64,000 nt of DNA from Kitasatospora sp. NBC_01287 (GTDB taxonomy: Bacteria > Actinomycetota > Actinomycetes > Streptomycetales > Streptomycetaceae). This document shows positions 1-8,034 of this stretch, in pieces. A model generated the notes under the pieces. It was given only the letters and a program-made list of their open reading frames with translations, was not told where the DNA came from and did not search any database. Location of the stretch: assembly GCF_026340565.1 (NCBI RefSeq), contig NZ_JAPEPB010000002.1, forward strand, positions 800,766 through 864,765, given 5' to 3'. A program made the position numbers and the translations under genes. The stretch's first letter is position 1, and each line of letters begins with the position of its first letter.

Positions 1-233
1 TAGCGTGCCGGGTCGACATCCGGGCCACCGGCCAGCACCAACCCGTCCAGCCGGGCCAGCAGGGCCCGCGCCACCGGGCCGGCCGGCTGCGGCGGCAGCA
101 GCACCGGCACCGCGCCCGCTCCGATGACCGCGTCCACGTACAACTGCGGTACGAGTGCCGCCGGTTGGTTCCAGACACCCCAACTGGCCTGCTCCAGGTA
201 GCTGGTGATCCCCACCAGCGGCAGCCCGGTCAC
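1..233 (-). CDS. Gamma-glutamyl-amine/GABA hydrolase-like class I amidotransferase (PuuD/peptidase C26 type), N-terminal part
   Basis: The visible N-terminus reads PLVGITSYLE, then YVDAVIGAGAVPVLLPP and LDGLVLAGGPDVDP, the characteristic opening of peptidase C26 proteins such as PuuD. These hydrolyse gamma-glutamyl-amines such as gamma-glutamyl-GABA. The catalytic Cys-His-Glu triad lies beyond the window. The GTG start overlaps the upstream ligase stop as GTGA, so the two are probably co-translated. Pairing a gamma-glutamyl ligase with a gamma-glutamyl hydrolase suggests amine or polyamine catabolism. This is host chromosome, not prophage. Confidence 0.82.
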   Translation of the reverse strand, partial: MTGLPLVGITSYLEQASWGVWNQPAALVPQLYVDAVIGAGAVPVLLPPQPAGPVARALLARLDGLVLAGGPDVDPAR

Positions 234-1588
234 AGCCGCTCGAACCCGCGCCGGCGCTCCCAGTCGGTCACCGCGGCGTCGAAGGCGGCCAGTTCGACCC
301 GGCCGGCGTGGCTGTAGTGGCGCACCACGTCCTTGCCGAACGCGAGGGCGGCGACCTCGCTGGCCTCGAAGGCGCTCACCGCGTCGCGCAGCGTGGCCGG
401 CACCCGGGGTGCGTCGGAGGCGTACGCGTTTCCGGTGAACTCGGGCTCCAGCTCCAGCTGTTGCTCCAGCCCGTGCAGCCCGGCCGCGATCAGCGCGGCG
501 ACCGCGAGGTACGGGTTGACGTCGCCGCCGGGCACCCGGTTCTCGAAGCGCAGCGAGGAGCCGTGGCCGACCACCCGCAGCGCGCAGGTGCGGTTGTCTC
601 GGCCCCAGGCGATCGCGGTGGGCGCGAAGCTGCCCGGCACGTAGCGCTTGTAGGAGTTGACGGTCGGGGCCAGCAGGAGCGCGAAGTCGGCCAGGCAGGC
701 GAGCTGTCCGGCCAGGAAGTGCTCCATCAGCTCGGAGAAGCCGTGCGGCCCCTCCCCCGCCAGCACCGGCGTACCGTCCGCGTCGCGCAGGCTCAGGTGG
801 ACGTGGCAGGAGTTGCCCTCGCGCTCGTTGTACTTGGCCATGAAGGTCAGGCTGACCTCCTCCTGCGCGGCGATCTCCTTGGCGCCGGTCTTGTAGACCG
901 AGTGGTCGTCGCAGGCCTTCAGCGCGGTGGCGTACTTGAAGGCGATCTCGTGCTGGCCGAGGTTGCACTCGCCCTTGGCCGACTCGACGGTGAGCCCGGC
1001 GCCGGTCATCTCCCGGCGCAACCTGCGCAGCAGCGGCTCGATCCGCGCGGTGCCCAGGATCGAGTAGTCCACGTTGTACTGGTTGACCGGGGTGAGCTGC
1101 CGGTAGTCCTTGTCCCAGGCCTGCTCGTAGCTGTCCCGGAAGACGATGAACTCCAACTCGGTTCCCACGTAGGCCTGCCAGCCATAGGCTGCCAGGCGGT
1201 CCAGCTGCCGTTGCAGGATCTGCCGGGGCGAGACCGCCACCGGCGTGCCGTCCTGGTGCGCCAGGTCGCACTGCACCATCGCGGTGCCCGGGTGCCAGGG
1301 CACCGACCGCAGCGTGTCGAGGTCGGGCACCATGGCCAGGTCGCCGTAGCCGCTCTCCCAGGAGGAGACCTCGTAACCGTCGACGGTGTTCATCTCGATG
1401 TCCACCGCGAGCAGGTAGCCGCAGCCCTCGGCGGCGTGCCCCAGCACGTCGTTGAGGAAGTACTCGGCGTCCAGCCGCTTGCCCTGCAGCCGGCCCTGCA
1501 TGTCGGTGATCGCCAGCACGACGGTGTCGATACTGCCGTCGGCGACGCGGGCGCGGAGCTGCTCCAGAGTCAGCCGTGCGCTGCTCAT
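230..1588 (-). CDS. Glutamine synthetase-like gamma-glutamyl-amine ligase
   Basis: This 452-residue protein has the glutamine synthetase fold: an N-terminal beta-grasp (AITDMQGRLQGKRL), the catalytic-domain motif GTELEFIVF, the metal/ATP region SAKGECNLGQHEIAF, the histidine segment NSCHVHLSL and the C-terminal RFENRVPGGDVNPYL. It is shorter and more divergent than GlnA. Its neighbours (amino-acid permease, gamma-glutamyl hydrolase) point to the group that gamma-glutamylates polyamines or ethanolamine (GlnA3/GlnA4-like) rather than making glutamine; the exact substrate is inference. ATG at 1588 was chosen because it overlaps the permease stop as ATGA and follows a GGAGAACGG-type ribosome site. 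Confidence 0.88.
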   Translation of the reverse strand: MSSARLTLEQLRARVADGSIDTVVLAITDMQGRLQGKRLDAEYFLNDVLGHAAEGCGYLLAVDIEMNTVDGYEVSSWESGYGDLAMVPDLDTLRSVPWHPGTAMVQCDLAHQDGTPVAVSPRQILQRQLDRLAAYGWQAYVGTELEFIVFRDSYEQAWDKDYRQLTPVNQYNVDYSILGTARIEPLLRRLRREMTGAGLTVESAKGECNLGQHEIAFKYATALKACDDHSVYKTGAKEIAAQEEVSLTFMAKYNEREGNSCHVHLSLRDADGTPVLAGEGPHGFSELMEHFLAGQLACLADFALLLAPTVNSYKRYVPGSFAPTAIAWGRDNRTCALRVVGHGSSLRFENRVPGGDVNPYLAVAALIAAGLHGLEQQLELEPEFTGNAYASDAPRVPATLRDAVSAFEASEVAALAFGKDVVRHYSHAGRVELAAFDAAVTDWERRRGFERL

Positions 1589-2778
1589 CCGTTCTCCTCC
1601 GAGGGGGTCGGGTCGGTCATGTCCTGGATCCGCGGGCCGGTGAACCAGCGTCGCGCCGAGCTGAACCACCAGAGGGCCGCGAAGCCGAGCACCACCGCGA
1701 TGGCGACACTGGTGTAGTTGAAGTTCTTGGCGGTGATCGGGTCGAGCGTGGGGAGCATGAAGAGCACCGTGATCAGCGCGGTCCAGCCGACCGCCACGAT
1801 GCCGATCGGCCGACTCCAGCGTCCCAGGTGCCAGGGCCCGCGTCGGAACTCCTCGCCCTGACGCAGCCTCAGGTACACCGGGATGACGTAGGCCAGGTAG
1901 AGGCCGATCACCGAGACCGAGGTGACGGCGGCGAAGGCGGTGGTGTTCCACAGGGCGGGCAGTCCGAGCAGGAAGGCGCCGCAGGTGGCCAGCCAGATCG
2001 CGTTGTTGGGGGTCTGGGTGCGCGGCGCGATCCGGTGCCAGAGCCGCGAGCCGGGCAGCGCGCCGTCCCGCGAGAAGGCGTAGATCATCCGGGAGTTGGC
2101 GGTGACCGAGGCCATCCCGCAGAAGAACTGGGCGCCGATCACGATGATCAGCAGGAACTCGGCGCCGTTGCGGCCGATCGCGTCCAGGAAGATCTGCGCG
2201 GGCGGCTCGCCGGTGGCGCTGTTCACCTCACCGCTGTAGTCCTGGATCGCGAAGGTCAGGCCGATCAGCAGGATCCAGCCTGCCACCAGCGAGACCAGGA
2301 TCGAGTTGACGATGCCGCGCGGCCCGGACCGGGCGGCGTCCCTGGTCTCCTCGGTCATGTGGGCCGAGGCGTCGTAGCCGGTCAGGGTGTACTGGGCGAG
2401 CAGCAGCCCGAGCAGCGACACGTAGAACGAGCTGTGGAAGCCGGTCTGGTTGACGAAGTGTCCGAAGACGAAGGAGACCGAGGTGTGGTGCTGCGGCACG
2501 ATCGCCAGCACGCCGACGATGATCGCCACCCCCAGCAGGTGCCACCAGACGCTGACCGTGTTGAAGAGCGCGACCAGTTGGACGCCGAAGCTGTTCAGCA
2601 GCCCGTGCAGGACCAGGATCACCGCGAAGATGATGATCGTGTGGGGTGCGGTGGCGCTGAAGCCGAACCACAGGTCGAACAGTGCGTTGGTGAAGGTGGC
2701 CGCGCCGTAGTCGACGCTCGCGGTGACCGCGACCTGGCCCATGAAGTTGCACCAGGTCGTTAAGCCATAGCGGGGCAT
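1585..2778 (-). pseudogene. APC-family amino-acid/amine permease, 5' end lost at the prophage junction
   Basis: The frame encodes about 390 residues with many hydrophobic helices typical of APC transporters (AVTASVDYGAA, HMTEETRDAARSGPRGI, MASVTANSRMIYAFSRDGALPGSRLW). A full-length member has roughly 500 residues, and the first two or three helices are missing. Upstream of about 2770 the frame continues antisense through the integrase gene, which is not meaningful. The natural 5' part should lie beyond the right prophage end, outside the window. The stop overlaps the ligase start as ATGA. A chance ATG at 2778 could start a shortened product. Integration inside this gene probably inactivates transport in the lysogen. 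Confidence 0.8.
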
Positions 2779-2808
2779 GTTGTCAGCGCAGGCGAGTAGC
2801 GTGACGCC
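2740..2808. other. Prophage left attachment junction (attL region)
   Basis: Permease homology is recognisable up to the codons for a TTWCNFMGQVAVTAS-like stretch (about 2735-2765) and disappears just before the integrase gene starts at 2809. The recombinant junction therefore lies around 2755-2790. Serine integrases cross over at a 2-bp core, which cannot be located without the right junction or an empty host site. Confidence 0.65.
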
Positions 2809-4335
2809 ATGGCTACCCGCATCCTCCCCCGTCGCGACACCCCCTACCGAGCCGCGCTCTACGGGCGCGCCAGCAGCGACCCCAAGAAGCGGGGCCGCTC
2901 GATCCGCGACCAGTTCGCCGTCGGCGAGGTCGAATGCGACGACCACAGCTGGGCGATCGTCGACTATTACGAGGATCGGGACCGATCCGCAAGTCGGGCC
3001 GCCAAGCAGGAGCGCGAAGACTTCAACCGGCTCGTCAGCGACATCAAGGCCGGCCTGGTCGACATCGTCGTCTACGCGGAGCGCTCCCGTGCGTCCCGGC
3101 GTCTCGATGTATCCCTCGAGCTGCGCACGTTGTGCGAGGACACGAACGTGCTGCTGTGCTACGACGGGCGCATCTACAACATGCATGTCCCCGCGGACCG
3201 TAAGGAGTTCACGCGGGACGCCGTGCAGTCCGAGGAGGAGGCCGAGAGCATCATCGGCCGCAGCCAGAGGACCGCTCGACTCAACGCGCAACGGGGGGCT
3301 CCTCACTCCTACGCCCCGTTCGGCTACACGCGGCGGTACGACCCGGAGGATGGTCATCTTCTGGGTCAGTTCCCGCATCCTACTCAGGCCGTGGACGTCG
3401 TCGAGATGTTTGAGCGCGTCGCATCAGGTGAGTCGATTAGCTCGGTGGTTTCCACGTTGCAGAAGCACCGACCGCGGGCGTCTCTGACGAGCCTGCGGGT
3501 CATCTTGAAGAACCGTTCGTACCTGGGCGTCCGCATGTACAAGGGCCAGGAAATGCCGAACTGCCAGTGGGAGCCCATCACTGACGACCCTGACTGGCCG
3601 GAGCTCTTCGAGCAGGTGCAGCACATCCTGAAGGACTCCAGCCGGAAGACGATGCGCGAGAACCGGCTCGTGCACCTGCTGTCTGGCCTTGCGTGGTGTG
3701 CCCCCTGCCTCAAGGCGGGCAAGCGCCTCCCGGAGTCTGTGCTGCGTGTGTCGCGCCGTCAGGGCGCCGCCCGCTACCGGTGCCCTACCGCGAGTGGCCA
3801 CGTCATGATCCTGAAGGAGGTTCTGGATGCGTACGTGGAGGCCTCAGTCATCGAGTGGCTGTCGTCACCGGCCGCCACGGCTGCACTGGGACCCAAGCAG
3901 GACGTCTCGCAGATCAGGAAGCTGCAGAACCGGATTGTCAGCATGAAGGAGCAGCTCGAAACGGCGAGGTCGATGGCCGGGGAGCTGGATGACGATGGCC
4001 GTCCGCGGCTGTCGATCGCATCGCTCGCGACGACTGAGAGGCTCCTTTTGCCGCAGGTCGAGCGGGATGAGATCGAGTTGAGCCGGCTCCTCACTCCCCA
4101 GGACGCTCTCCTGGGCCGGCTCGCAGGCGTTCCTGTCAAGGAGCTCCACAGGACCTGGGGTCAGCTGAAGCTCTCGGAGCAGCGGCGGGTCCTCAGGTCG
4201 GTGGTCAACATCGAGCTGCGGCCTGCGTCGAGCCATGGGGAGCGGCGGTTTCGTTCCGAGCGGGTTGGCCTGACGTTTCGTGGCGCACCTGGGTTCGTCT
4301 CGCCATCTGATCGCTCTGGGGTAGGCCGGGATTGA
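2809..4335 (+). CDS. int: Large serine integrase
   Basis: A 508-residue large serine recombinase. The N-terminal resolvase domain starts with AALYGRASSDPKKRG; Ser22 in the Y-G-R-A-S context is the expected nucleophile, and SIRDQ follows. The recombinase domain (about 165-270) contains APFGYTRRYD. A zinc-ribbon-like segment follows (WCAPC near 305, then YRCPTASGH), then a coiled-coil region (about 365-420) and a C-terminal tail. Such enzymes integrate phage DNA by attP x attB crossover and need a directionality factor to excise; a Gp3-like candidate is at 8034. The gene abuts the chromosome junction. Its stop is only 4 bp from the convergent stop of the membrane-protein gene. Confidence 0.95.
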   Translation: MATRILPRRDTPYRAALYGRASSDPKKRGRSIRDQFAVGEVECDDHSWAIVDYYEDRDRSASRAAKQEREDFNRLVSDIKAGLVDIVVYAERSRASRRLDVSLELRTLCEDTNVLLCYDGRIYNMHVPADRKEFTRDAVQSEEEAESIIGRSQRTARLNAQRGAPHSYAPFGYTRRYDPEDGHLLGQFPHPTQAVDVVEMFERVASGESISSVVSTLQKHRPRASLTSLRVILKNRSYLGVRMYKGQEMPNCQWEPITDDPDWPELFEQVQHILKDSSRKTMRENRLVHLLSGLAWCAPCLKAGKRLPESVLRVSRRQGAARYRCPTASGHVMILKEVLDAYVEASVIEWLSSPAATAALGPKQDVSQIRKLQNRIVSMKEQLETARSMAGELDDDGRPRLSIASLATTERLLLPQVERDEIELSRLLTPQDALLGRLAGVPVKELHRTWGQLKLSEQRRVLRSVVNIELRPASSHGERRFRSERVGLTFRGAPGFVSPSDRSGVGRD

Positions 4336-4339
4336 GGTG

Positions 4340-4861
4340 CTAGGGGTTGGGCTGCCGCGCCGGGTTCGCCAGGGGGGCGCCGGTAGGGCGTCGGTCGGCC
4401 AGGTAGATCAGAGATCCGGCCGGGATGTTGACGCCCTCTTTGTGTATGCCGTTCCGCTCGTTGAGGGCCCCGATCTCGTATGCCTTGCAGAGCTCCTGGG
4501 CCCGGGTGTTTTCGAATTCATCTCGCATGTCTGCTATCGCCTCGGTGAGGCGCTCCTCGTTGCGAGCCTCTTCCTCGGCCGCGGCGACGCGGAGGCGGTT
4601 GCGTGCGGCGATGTTTGCCATGTGGGAGGCCTGGCTTTGTGCAGTGCGCTCGGCGAGGCCCCGGCGCTCCTCGGTGGTATCGGTGAGGTGTTCCTCGAGG
4701 TGTGCGAGCCAGCGGCGTATGAAGATGAGCACGGTGATCGTGCATCCCACGATTGCGGTTGAGATTTCGGCGCCGCTGGGGTTGACGGTGTAGATCAGGA
4801 TCGTGAATGCCCCCGCTGCCGCTGCCATTAGGGCTGTGCGGCCCCACGATCGCCTGTACAT
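4340..4861 (-). CDS. Small two-helix membrane protein with a coiled-coil tail, next to the repressor
   Basis: The 173-residue product has two predicted membrane helices (about residues 9-50: TALMAAAAGAFTILIYTV and STAIVGCTITVLIFI), then a long charged, Ala/Glu/Arg-rich helical region typical of a cytoplasmic coiled coil. ATG 4861 was chosen for its upstream AGGGGG and because it lies 16 bp after the repressor gene, suggesting co-expression in the lysogen. Membrane proteins in this position are often superinfection-exclusion factors, but that role is inference; no family was recognised. Confidence 0.7.
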   Translation of the reverse strand: MYRRSWGRTALMAAAAGAFTILIYTVNPSGAEISTAIVGCTITVLIFIRRWLAHLEEHLTDTTEERRGLAERTAQSQASHMANIAARNRLRVAAAEEEARNEERLTEAIADMRDEFENTRAQELCKAYEIGALNERNGIHKEGVNIPAGSLIYLADRRPTGAPLANPARQPNP

Positions 4862-4877
4862 TTTTGACCCCCTGAGG

Positions 4878-5324
4878 TCAGCCGTCCTGTGCCGCGCTCT
4901 CGATGGTGTCGGAGGTGTCGGCGCTTGGCTCAGCGAGGCGCTGGAAGAGGGCGTGCACCATCTCGCGGCCGAAGGGGTCGAGCCTCCAGGCATCTGCCAC
5001 ATCATCAGGAGTGATAGGAGGCGATGCTACTGGCTCCGGGAGCGTTTGTGACCGCTCTTCGGCTGGGAGGATTCCGGATTCGCGGAACAGCTCAAGGGGG
5101 TCCTTCCCGAGGGCGCGTGCGAGGCCGGTGAAGTACTCGGCTCGTGGCATGCGCTCGCCGAGGATGAGTCGGCTGACTGTGGACTGGGACATGCCTGCGG
5201 CGGCGGCGAGGCGCTTGATGGCGCCGCTGTTGATGCGGTCGACCTCGTAGCCGGCGTCCAGGGCCGCTTGGCGGATGTAGTCGGCGAATTGCTTGAGTGA
5301 CGTGTTCACGGTGGGACCGTCCAT
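4878..5324 (-). CDS. Cro/CI-type (XRE) helix-turn-helix protein, probable prophage repressor
   Basis: In this 148-residue protein the HTH covers about residues 33-75 (GAIKRLAAAAGMSQSTVSRLILGERMPRAEYFTGLARALGK split across its helices). It is followed by an acidic C-terminal part without a LexA-type protease motif. It is divergent from the Cro-like gene at 5562, with GAGCATGA repeats between them, the usual layout of a lysogeny switch. ATG 5324 and an in-frame GTG five codons in are both possible starts. Immunity function is inferred from position. Confidence 0.8.
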   Translation of the reverse strand: MDGPTVNTSLKQFADYIRQAALDAGYEVDRINSGAIKRLAAAAGMSQSTVSRLILGERMPRAEYFTGLARALGKDPLELFRESGILPAEERSQTLPEPVASPPITPDDVADAWRLDPFGREMVHALFQRLAEPSADTSDTIESAAQDG

Positions 5325-5561
5325 GTGGTGATGCTAGCTAGCTCGCATGACGCCTGTCACCGGTCATGCTCATAAGCAACTCTACAGGTCAGGCCATCCG
5401 TGGCGACATAAGGGAACGTCGGCCATCACCAACTTGCGTCTGGCATATGCCAACCCATCGAGCATGAAGAACCGCTCCGCGTCTTGCCATCGAGCATGAT
5501 GCAGGTCTAACGTCATGCCTGTGAGCATGATGCTTCACGGCATGACGAACGGAGGTGACTC
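5325..5561. promoter_or_regulatory. Lysogeny-switch intergenic region with GAGCATGA operator elements
   Basis: The octamer GAGCATGA occurs at 5460-5467, 5492-5499 and 5523-5530, and inverted (TCATGCTC) at 5364-5371. The three direct copies are 32 and 31 bp apart, about three helical turns. The last is part of a perfect 11-bp palindrome, AGCATGATGCT (5524-5534), and the copy at 5493-5503 differs from it only at the last base. The region is flanked by divergent repressor and Cro-like genes, so these are the likely repressor/Cro operators. GGAGGTGA before 5562 is the rightward ribosome site. Confidence 0.75.
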
Positions 5562-5771
5562 ATGAGCAAGACCTTCCACGACAACTTCAAGCGCATCACC
5601 GCAGGCCAGAACATCGCGGAGATCACCAAAGCGACGGGCCTCGACCAGGGGTCGGTCTCCCGCTACCTGAACGGGAGCCGAGTTCCGCGCCTGCCTCGGC
5701 TGCGTCGGATTGCCCGCGCCTACAACGTCAGCGTCGACGAGCTCGACGAACCGCTCGAGGGTGCGGCATGA
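5562..5771 (+). CDS. Cro-like small XRE helix-turn-helix protein
   Basis: A 69-residue single-domain HTH protein: NIAEITKATGLDQGSVSRYL forms the helix-turn-helix, and LRRIARAYNVSVDELDEPL the following helices of the lambda-repressor fold. It is the first gene of the rightward early operon, divergent from the repressor and preceded by GGAGGTGA. By position it is a Cro-type switch protein or early activator. Its stop overlaps the next start as ATGA. Confidence 0.8.
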   Translation: MSKTFHDNFKRITAGQNIAEITKATGLDQGSVSRYLNGSRVPRLPRLRRIARAYNVSVDELDEPLEGAA

Positions 5772-5947
5772 CCCCCGAGGACCACCTGCGCATCCTCGGC
5801 CCAGAAATATTGGCCGAGATCCGCCTACTCGTTGCAGCCGCGCCGCCACCCAGCGCTGAGGTCATCGCGGAGCTGCAGCCGATCCTCGGCCCCGCATACG
5901 AGCGCATGCGGGCACTCGAAGCGCTCGGCGCCGCAGAAGCCGCTTGA
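5768..5947 (+). CDS. Hypothetical 59-residue early protein
   Basis: ATG overlaps the Cro-like stop (ATGA). The acidic, Ala/Glu/Leu-rich product (MTPEDHLRILGPEILAEIR) is probably all helical. No family was recognised. Its position in the early operon suggests a phage accessory role. Confidence 0.6.
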   Translation: MTPEDHLRILGPEILAEIRLLVAAAPPPSAEVIAELQPILGPAYERMRALEALGAAEAA

Positions 5948-6028
5948 CCGATGAAGCGGGCCGCCCGTGGTGCGACCCACGGAACGGCCCTGACCTACCC
6001 CACCAACCATCACGAAAAGGAGCAGGCC

Positions 6029-6319
6029 GTGGACAAGCCTACCGATCTCCGTCCGACGATCACCGTCGGCACCCTGAACGACCTGAACGACCTGTATCTG
6101 ACCAACCTGCGCACGCACCGCGGTCTGGCCGTCGGCAGCCGCGACGAAGTCCGCGACGGCCAGCGGTTCGGCCTGGGCGGCCTGCGGTGGCGCCTGGTCA
6201 CCACCAGCGCCGTGTACGAGACCTTCACCGGCGAGGACGAGGTGCTGCCCGATCTGCCGGTGGCCCGCGATGGCTGGCCGTTCGCGATCTCTGACGGCGA
6301 GTCGGCGGTGGCGGCATGA
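6029..6319 (+). CDS. Hypothetical early protein (96 aa)
   Basis: GTG 6029 was chosen because AAAGGAGC lies 6-10 nt upstream; an upstream ATG at 5951 has no ribosome site. The product (VDKPTDLRPTITVGTL onward) contains GLRWRLVTTSAVYETFTGEDE, which looks like a small beta-rich domain. The stop overlaps the next ATG. Function unknown. Confidence 0.65.
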   Translation: MDKPTDLRPTITVGTLNDLNDLYLTNLRTHRGLAVGSRDEVRDGQRFGLGGLRWRLVTTSAVYETFTGEDEVLPDLPVARDGWPFAISDGESAVAA

Positions 6320-6495
6320 ACGCGAGGCCAGCGGAGCCGTCCGCGAAGGAGTGGCAGCACGAGTTGGCCCTGTTCAAGGCCCTCTGTGACCGCTGCGGGC
6401 GGAACCCGCTGACCTGGTCCGTGCAGACCCGTCGCCTATACCGGAAGCAGGTTCAGCGGTGCCGCAAGCACGACAGGCTCGGCGGTGCGGCGTGA
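6316..6495 (+). CDS. Small basic protein with a CxxC pair (59 aa)
   Basis: ATG overlaps the previous stop and the TGA overlaps the next GTG (GTGA). The product contains CDRCGRNP and a later CRKH, compatible with a small zinc-binding fold, and is Arg/Lys-rich at the C-terminus. Possibly nucleic-acid binding; no family recognised. Confidence 0.6.
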   Translation: MNARPAEPSAKEWQHELALFKALCDRCGRNPLTWSVQTRRLYRKQVQRCRKHDRLGGAA

Positions 6496-6758
6496 ATCTC
6501 CTCCATCTTCCCCATCGCCGGCAGAGCGTTTTCGCTCCGGCCGAGCCGGATCCGTTCGCCTGCCACTGCGTGGTCCACCACCCGGTAACGGTGGCTGAAC
6601 GTGAGCTGGTTGGTGATCTGTGGCTCCTCGCGCTGATCGACGGCGACGAGGACCGGGCCGGCTATCTGCGAACCCAGCTGGCGACGATCTGCCCGGCCGC
6701 ACAGGTGTGCGGGTGCGGGCGTCCGGTGCACGAGCACAACGAGATGAGGGCCGCCTGA
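6492..6758 (+). CDS. Hypothetical cysteine/histidine-containing protein (88 aa)
   Basis: GTG start overlaps the preceding stop (GTGA). A CHCVVHH element near residue 24 and CGCGRPVHEHNE near the C-terminus could bind zinc. The central DLWLLALIDGDEDRAGYLRTQL is helical. Function unknown; its place just before the nuclease/recombination genes suggests an early DNA-metabolism role. Confidence 0.6.
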   Translation: MNLLHLPHRRQSVFAPAEPDPFACHCVVHHPVTVAERELVGDLWLLALIDGDEDRAGYLRTQLATICPAAQVCGCGRPVHEHNEMRAA

Positions 6759-7123
6759 TGGGTCATGACGAGAGTCTGCACGCCCGTAATGACGTGGCGC
6801 TGCTGAGGGTGGTGCTGCGGGATCGGCTGGTCGCGGACCAGATGTGGCGTGCACTGGCTGAGGTGTGGCGGGAGCGGCCGGACCTGGTGACGGCTCAGCT
6901 CGACATGCTCGCGGACGTCCTACCGGCCCCGGCGGGTGCGTGGGACGAGGCGGTCGCCTCGATCGAGGGCGAGTTGCAGCTGCCAGAGGCGGAGGCGGAG
7001 TTGAGTCCCTCGGACGCCTACCGGCTGGCCTGTGAGCTGAAGACTGCGGCGGACAGCACGCTCCGGTCTCGGGTCGCGCCACTGTCGGCCTTCCCGCACC
7101 AGCAGGACAGGTGGGTCGCGTGA
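6758..7123 (+). CDS. Hypothetical helical protein (121 aa)
   Basis: ATG shares one base with the preceding stop (TGATG). The product is acidic and alpha-helical (DVALLRVVLRDRLVADQMW, LPEAEAELSPSDAYRLACEL). It is co-translated with the RecB-like nuclease through a GTGA overlap. No family recognised. Confidence 0.6.
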   Translation: MGHDESLHARNDVALLRVVLRDRLVADQMWRALAEVWRERPDLVTAQLDMLADVLPAPAGAWDEAVASIEGELQLPEAEAELSPSDAYRLACELKTAADSTLRSRVAPLSAFPHQQDRWVA

Positions 7124-8034
7124 CCATCACCAGCGAGGCCGGGGCTTCAGCTCCGGCCGGCCGACGCCGCACCACCAAGCCCGCACCGGTCGGCGAGGAG
7201 CGCATCCCGAAGCCCTCGCAGGGCTGGTACCGCGACCCCGTCACCGGCACCAGACTCCGCCGCGTCACCACCATCCTTGAACAAGGCTGCGCCAAGGGCG
7301 ACGCCCTCACCATGTGGGCCGGCAACATCACTGCCGACACAGCCATGGACAACCTTCCCCGCCTCGTCGCAGCAAGCCTGCGCCCCGACGAGCGGGCCCA
7401 GATCACCGCCTGGCTGAAGCGCGCCCACATCCGCAAGAAGGACGAACGCGCCGACATCGGATCCGCCGTGCACCGCCTCATCGAGGCGCACGTCCTCGGC
7501 CAGCCCATGCCCGAGGAACTCGTCGAAAGCCCCGAACTCAACCCCTACCTGAGGCACTTCACCCGATTCGTCGACGAGTGGCAGGTCACCTTCGAGGCGT
7601 CCGAGATGGTCGTCGGCAGCCTGCAGCAGGGCTACGCCGGCACCCTCGACTACCTGCTGCGCTCGCCTGTCCTCGCGGCCCACTTCGAGGTCGCCGCCGA
7701 CACCGTCTTTATGGGCGACACGAAGACCGGTGGTGAGTTGGATGTCCGCGGCGTGTACCCGGAAGCCGGCTTGCAGATGGCCGCGTACCGGAACGCCGCT
7801 GTGTGCTGGTTGCGTGACGGTTCGAAGGTCGAGATGCCCCCAACGCACTCTATGGGCGTGGTGCTGCATCTGCGACCGGAGGGCTACCGGCTGGTTCCGG
7901 TGCGCTGCGATCACGAGGTGTTCAAGGCGTTCCTCGTCATCCAGCGGGCCGCCGAGTGGACATCGGGCCTGTCGAAGAAGGTCGTCGGCTCAGCTCTCGC
8001 CCTCCCCGCCCTCACAGAGAAGAAGGCTGCCTGA
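7120..8034 (+). CDS. RecB-like PD-(D/E)XK exonuclease
   Basis: A 304-residue protein with the signature of RecB/Cas4-type nucleases: GSAVHRLIEAH (114-124), acidic residues in TFEASE (157-162), GTLDYLL with Asp177, GDTKTGG giving the D-x-K pair Asp200/Lys202, and LQMAAYRNA giving the Q-x3-Y motif (Gln219/Tyr223). Phage members generate single strands for recombination or trim replication intermediates. It sits between early genes and the directionality factor and overlaps the preceding gene by GTGA. Catalysis is well supported; the physiological substrate is inferred. Confidence 0.85.
   Translation: MTITSEAGASAPAGRRRTTKPAPVGEERIPKPSQGWYRDPVTGTRLRRVTTILEQGCAKGDALTMWAGNITADTAMDNLPRLVAASLRPDERAQITAWLKRAHIRKKDERADIGSAVHRLIEAHVLGQPMPEELVESPELNPYLRHFTRFVDEWQVTFEASEMVVGSLQQGYAGTLDYLLRSPVLAAHFEVAADTVFMGDTKTGGELDVRGVYPEAGLQMAAYRNAAVCWLRDGSKVEMPPTHSMGVVLHLRPEGYRLVPVRCDHEVFKAFLVIQRAAEWTSGLSKKVVGSALALPALTEKKAA

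Noticed and set aside
2740..2808. tRNA-type attachment site
   Set aside because: The junction lies in a protein gene and the enzyme is a serine, not tyrosine, recombinase.
2778..3378. Extension of the permease frame into the integrase region
   Set aside because: Antisense to int; permease similarity stops at the junction.
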